Of a stretch of 8,254 bases of DNA, positions 6,135 to 8,254 are shown piece after piece (position 1 is the stretch's first letter; every line of letters begins with the position of its first letter). The notes below the pieces were generated by a model, which worked only from the letters and a program-made list of their open reading frames with translations, searched no databases and was not told where the DNA came from. The position numbers and the translations under genes are program-made. The DNA lies in the NCBI GenBank assembly GCA_046545575.1, contig JBKGZM010000077.1, forward strand, positions 1 to 8,254. Direction: 5' to 3'. This DNA comes from JAGXOF01 sp046545575 (GTDB lineage Bacteria; Chloroflexota; Dehalococcoidia; SZUA-161; SpSt-899).

Positions 6135-7010
6135 CTAGCGCTCTCCTGTCATTCTAGCAATATAGCGCTGGGAAATCCAGCGAGCCAGAAAGTTCAAAAC
6201 AACAATGATTATTATAAGAATAACGCCCACTGCCAGAGCTTGTGCAAACAGATCTTGACGCGTTACCCCCCCGATGGACGGTTTCCACATGGCTAAATCC
6301 AAAAGCCGAAGCGTCAGGGTCTCACAACTGTCAAGAGGAGATGAAGGGATGAAGGGAGTAAGTCTAAGTGTAAGGAGAAGAGGTGCTGTCTCGGCCATAG
6401 CAATGCCGGCACACAAGATAACTCCAGTTATAATGCCCGGCATTGCTCTCGGGAGAACAACCTGCCTGATAGTCTGCCATTTGGTAGCTCCAAGGGCCAA
6501 AGCAGCCTCCCGTTGGGTCTGGGGTACTGTTCTTATCGCCTCCTCCGCAGCACCAACCATGAACGGTAAATTGAGACAGGCCAGAGAGAAAGCCGCTGCC
6601 AGGATGGACATCCTTCCATTCAAGAGAATAACCACAAAGAAAGCAAACCCGAACATGCCAAAAACGATGGAGGGGACACCAGCCAGGGTGTCCGTCCCGT
6701 AGCGGACCAGCTGACTGAACCTTCCATGGGGTGCATACTCCGCCAGATATACAGATGCTCCCACTCCGAAAGGCACTACCAGGACCAAAGTGAGCAATGT
6801 AAGGTAAAGGGACCCAATAATCGGGGTGCGAAGACCACCTCCCATTCCCCCGTAGCTGCTGGCACCGAAAACGAAATCCAGAGATAGACGAGGAATCCCC
6901 CTTGCGAAAACGTAGCCTATAATGAAGAGGAGCACTGCAACAGCAATGAAGGCTGCTGCCCACATTGCTACCCATGCCATGCGCTGTGTCGTATGAGGCG
7001 ATATCCTCAT
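6135..7010 (-). CDS. pstA: PstA, phosphate ABC transporter permease
   Basis: PstA is one of the two membrane permeases that form the phosphate channel. The 291-residue protein has about six membrane helices (roughly residues 12-37, 63-90, 108-130, 133-155, 192-216, 255-277). The EAA loop, which contacts PstB, is ALALGATKWQTIRQVVLP (170-187) followed by RAMPGI. The family motif GVPSIVFG lies at 111-118, and AMAETAPLLL (204-213) matches the helix-5 motif with its conserved Glu207. The ATG at 7010 overlaps the pstC stop as ATGA, with AGGAGG about 11 nt upstream, so translation is probably coupled. Confidence 0.95.
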   Translation of the reverse strand: MRISPHTTQRMAWVAMWAAAFIAVAVLLFIIGYVFARGIPRLSLDFVFGASSYGGMGGGLRTPIIGSLYLTLLTLVLVVPFGVGASVYLAEYAPHGRFSQLVRYGTDTLAGVPSIVFGMFGFAFFVVILLNGRMSILAAAFSLACLNLPFMVGAAEEAIRTVPQTQREAALALGATKWQTIRQVVLPRAMPGIITGVILCAGIAMAETAPLLLTLRLTPFIPSSPLDSCETLTLRLLDLAMWKPSIGGVTRQDLFAQALAVGVILIIIIVVLNFLARWISQRYIARMTGER

Positions 7011-7903
7011 GACGAGCTACGCCTCCTAGCGATAAAGCCGAAGCTGTTGAAGATGAGGATTATGACAAGAAGCACTATTCCCGTAGCAAAGAGGGCCCCA
7101 AAGTGCAGGGTACCCGGTGCTATCTCAGGTATCTCTCCCACTATGTGGCTGGTCAGGGTACGAGCCGGGTCCAGCGGTGAGTCAACCATAGCAAAGGATT
7201 GGCCAATGACCATGTAAGCAGCCAGTGCTTCTCCAACCGCTCGCCCCATGCTCAAAATCAATGCGCTGACAATTCCAGCACGGGCAGCGGGAAGCGTAAC
7301 TCTCCAGATGGTCTGCCAGTGTGTGGACCCCAAAGCAAGGGCCCCTTCCTTGTACTGCTTGGGTACGCTGCGAATGCTGTCTTCGCTAATAGAGACCACT
7401 GTAGGCAGTATCATGACTGCCACTACTATTATGGCAGCAAGCAGGGTATGGCCGGACCCGCCGCTTAATTCACCTATCAAGGGACACAGAAAAGTCAGTC
7501 CCACCAATCCATAGACCACTGAAGGTATCCCTACCAGGAGGTCTATCGCCGGCCGGACTATCTCCCGGACACGTGAGGGGGCAATCTCAGCAAGGAAAAT
7601 AGCGCAACCGATGCCCAACGGGGCCGCGATAATGAGGGTGCCAATCATAAGGTAAATAGAGTTCAGGATAAAGGTAAGTATCCCAAATTCCCCGCTTTCC
7701 GGGTTCCACTCGGTGCCAAATAAGAAATCGCCGAGGCCTATTTTGAGCAGGGCAGAAAATCCATCTCTGAATATAAAGAAGGTGATGAGGACGAGGATGA
7801 GGATAGCAGCAGCAGCGCAGATTAGGAAACCCCATTTGGCCCCCATATCCGCCAGATACCGAGGAGCCAACCTAGAACTAGAGCCGATCCCTGTGGCTTT
7901 CAT
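7007..7903 (-). CDS. pstC: PstC, phosphate ABC transporter permease
   Basis: PstC is the partner permease of PstA. The 298-residue protein has about six membrane helices (roughly residues 23-46, 75-105, 120-145, 152-172, 208-238, 268-292). The motif GIPSVVYGLVGL (125-136) is typical, the EAA loop is ALALGSTHWQTIWRVTLP (188-205), and GRAVGEALA (220-228) is the PstC helix-5 signature. The ATG at 7903 follows a weak GGGGG; Met20 is an alternative start but has no ribosome-binding site. It is the first gene of the operon. pstS would normally precede it, but the next 351 bp hold no such gene, so the binding protein must be encoded elsewhere. Expression should be induced by phosphate limitation through the Pho-box array just upstream. 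Confidence 0.95.
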   Translation of the reverse strand: MKATGIGSSSRLAPRYLADMGAKWGFLICAAAAILILVLITFFIFRDGFSALLKIGLGDFLFGTEWNPESGEFGILTFILNSIYLMIGTLIIAAPLGIGCAIFLAEIAPSRVREIVRPAIDLLVGIPSVVYGLVGLTFLCPLIGELSGGSGHTLLAAIIVVAVMILPTVVSISEDSIRSVPKQYKEGALALGSTHWQTIWRVTLPAARAGIVSALILSMGRAVGEALAAYMVIGQSFAMVDSPLDPARTLTSHIVGEIPEIAPGTLHFGALFATGIVLLVIILIFNSFGFIARRRSSS

Positions 7904-7936
7904 TGTTGCCCCCGAAGCTAATCTTCATATGCATCC

Positions 7937-7966
7937 ATTATTTACCGAATAAAGGATAACAGTCAA
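7937..7966 (-). promoter_or_regulatory. pst operon promoter (-35/-10)
   Basis: On the minus strand, TTGACT (7966-7961) and AATAAT (7942-7937) are 18 nt apart. They match the sigma-70 consensus at five of six positions each. The -35 directly abuts the last Pho-box unit, the usual layout of a promoter activated by PhoB/PhoP. The predicted start of transcription falls near 7930, giving a leader of about 30 nt before pstC. Confidence 0.65.
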
Positions 7967-8010
7967 ATGTTATCGGCTCTTTAAAATCCTGTTAACGGGG
8001 TGTTAAATCC
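7967..8010 (-). promoter_or_regulatory. Pho-box array 3: four 11-bp operator repeats upstream of pstC
   Basis: Units begin at 7967, 7978, 7989 and 8000, with TTA cores at 7970, 7981, 7992 and 8003. Read on the pstC coding strand, the two distal units contain perfect TTTAACA and GTTAACA, the next is TTTTAAA and the proximal one GATAACA. The 11-bp pitch places every unit on the same DNA face, as expected for dimers of an OmpR-family activator binding in tandem. The distal unit shares GTTAAATCC with array 2 and GTTAAATC with array 1. Confidence 0.82.
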
Positions 8011-8254
8011 TGCCCTTTTGTTCCTTCGGCTCTCTAACAAACTGGTTATAATCGAGGGCTAGACCCGGCGCATAACCAAGCAAAAACGTGGTTAGCAGCC
8101 TGTGAGTTTGTTGGCAACGTGGCAATTCACGAGTGGGTAATCTAACATTTCCGAGGATTGTTGCATTTGGTATGTGATACCGCCTTGCGGACAGGTCATC
8201 CGAGTATAGGTCAGGTAATGACGCTAATAGCCATTATTTACAGACACTCACAAT
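8011..8254. other. Right-edge intergenic sequence
   Basis: No gene, RNA or repeat can be supported here. A perfect TATAAT occurs on the plus strand at 8047-8052, but the only -35-like sequence (TTGTTC, 8018-8023) is 23 nt away, too far. Short frames on both strands are interrupted and match nothing I recognise. A rightward gene may begin beyond the edge. Confidence 0.4.

Noticed and set aside
8018..8052. Possible rightward promoter with perfect TATAAT
   Set aside because: The nearest -35-like hexamer is 23 nt away and no gene follows within the window.
1..8254. CRISPR arrays, tRNA or rRNA genes, insertion sequences
   Set aside because: No spaced long repeats, cloverleaf sequences, transposase frames or terminal inverted repeats were seen; the only regular repeats are the 11-bp Pho boxes.

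Overview
The window looks like a phosphate-starvation (Pho) locus from a bacterium with about 50% GC. All intact genes lie on the minus strand. In transcription order (right to left) they are pstC, pstA, pstB, phoU, a PhoB-type response regulator, a PhoR-type histidine kinase and, further left, a small stand-alone Lrp/AsnC ligand-binding (RAM) protein. The operator repeats (TTAACA-like, 11-bp period), the very short sensor loop of the kinase, and a relic phnK with a cysteine-rich N-terminal insertion suggest a Gram-positive-like or Chloroflexota (Dehalococcoidia-like) host. That assignment is inference from protein and operator style; no marker gene is present.

Layout from the right: 8011-8254 has no recognisable gene. 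An array of four 11-bp Pho-box repeats (7967-8010) abuts a -35/-10 pair (7937-7966) in front of pstC. pstC/pstA overlap by 4 nt, pstA/pstB are 2 nt apart and pstB/phoU 7 nt apart, so they form one operon. The 412-bp gap after phoU (4292-4703) holds the decayed C-terminal end of a glutamine synthetase gene. The regulator/kinase pair follows (1 nt apart); the regulator seems to start at an ATA codon behind a strong ribosome-binding site. No pstS, the periplasmic phosphate-binding protein, is in the window.

Left of the kinase, 840-2253 is a gene graveyard on the plus strand. It holds the 3' end of phnJ (C-P lyase radical-SAM subunit, first cluster cysteine changed to Arg), then the 5' half of phnK in the normal phnJ-phnK arrangement. 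Near 1675-1702 this runs into the C-terminal two thirds of an inositol-monophosphatase-family gene broken by stops and frameshifts. A second Pho-box array (783-837) separates these relics from the leftward RAM gene. A third array (77-120) points at a gene beyond the left edge.

The intact genes form a complete sensing and uptake circuit apart from PstS. PstC/PstA/PstB import phosphate; PhoU couples transporter state to PhoR; PhoR phosphorylates the PhoB-like regulator; and the regulator would bind the three Pho-box arrays. The most notable observations are the three matching operator arrays, the RAM gene as a candidate Pho-regulon member, the decayed phosphonate (C-P lyase) operon beside the Pho operators, and the ATA start. 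I see no clearly new multi-gene system.
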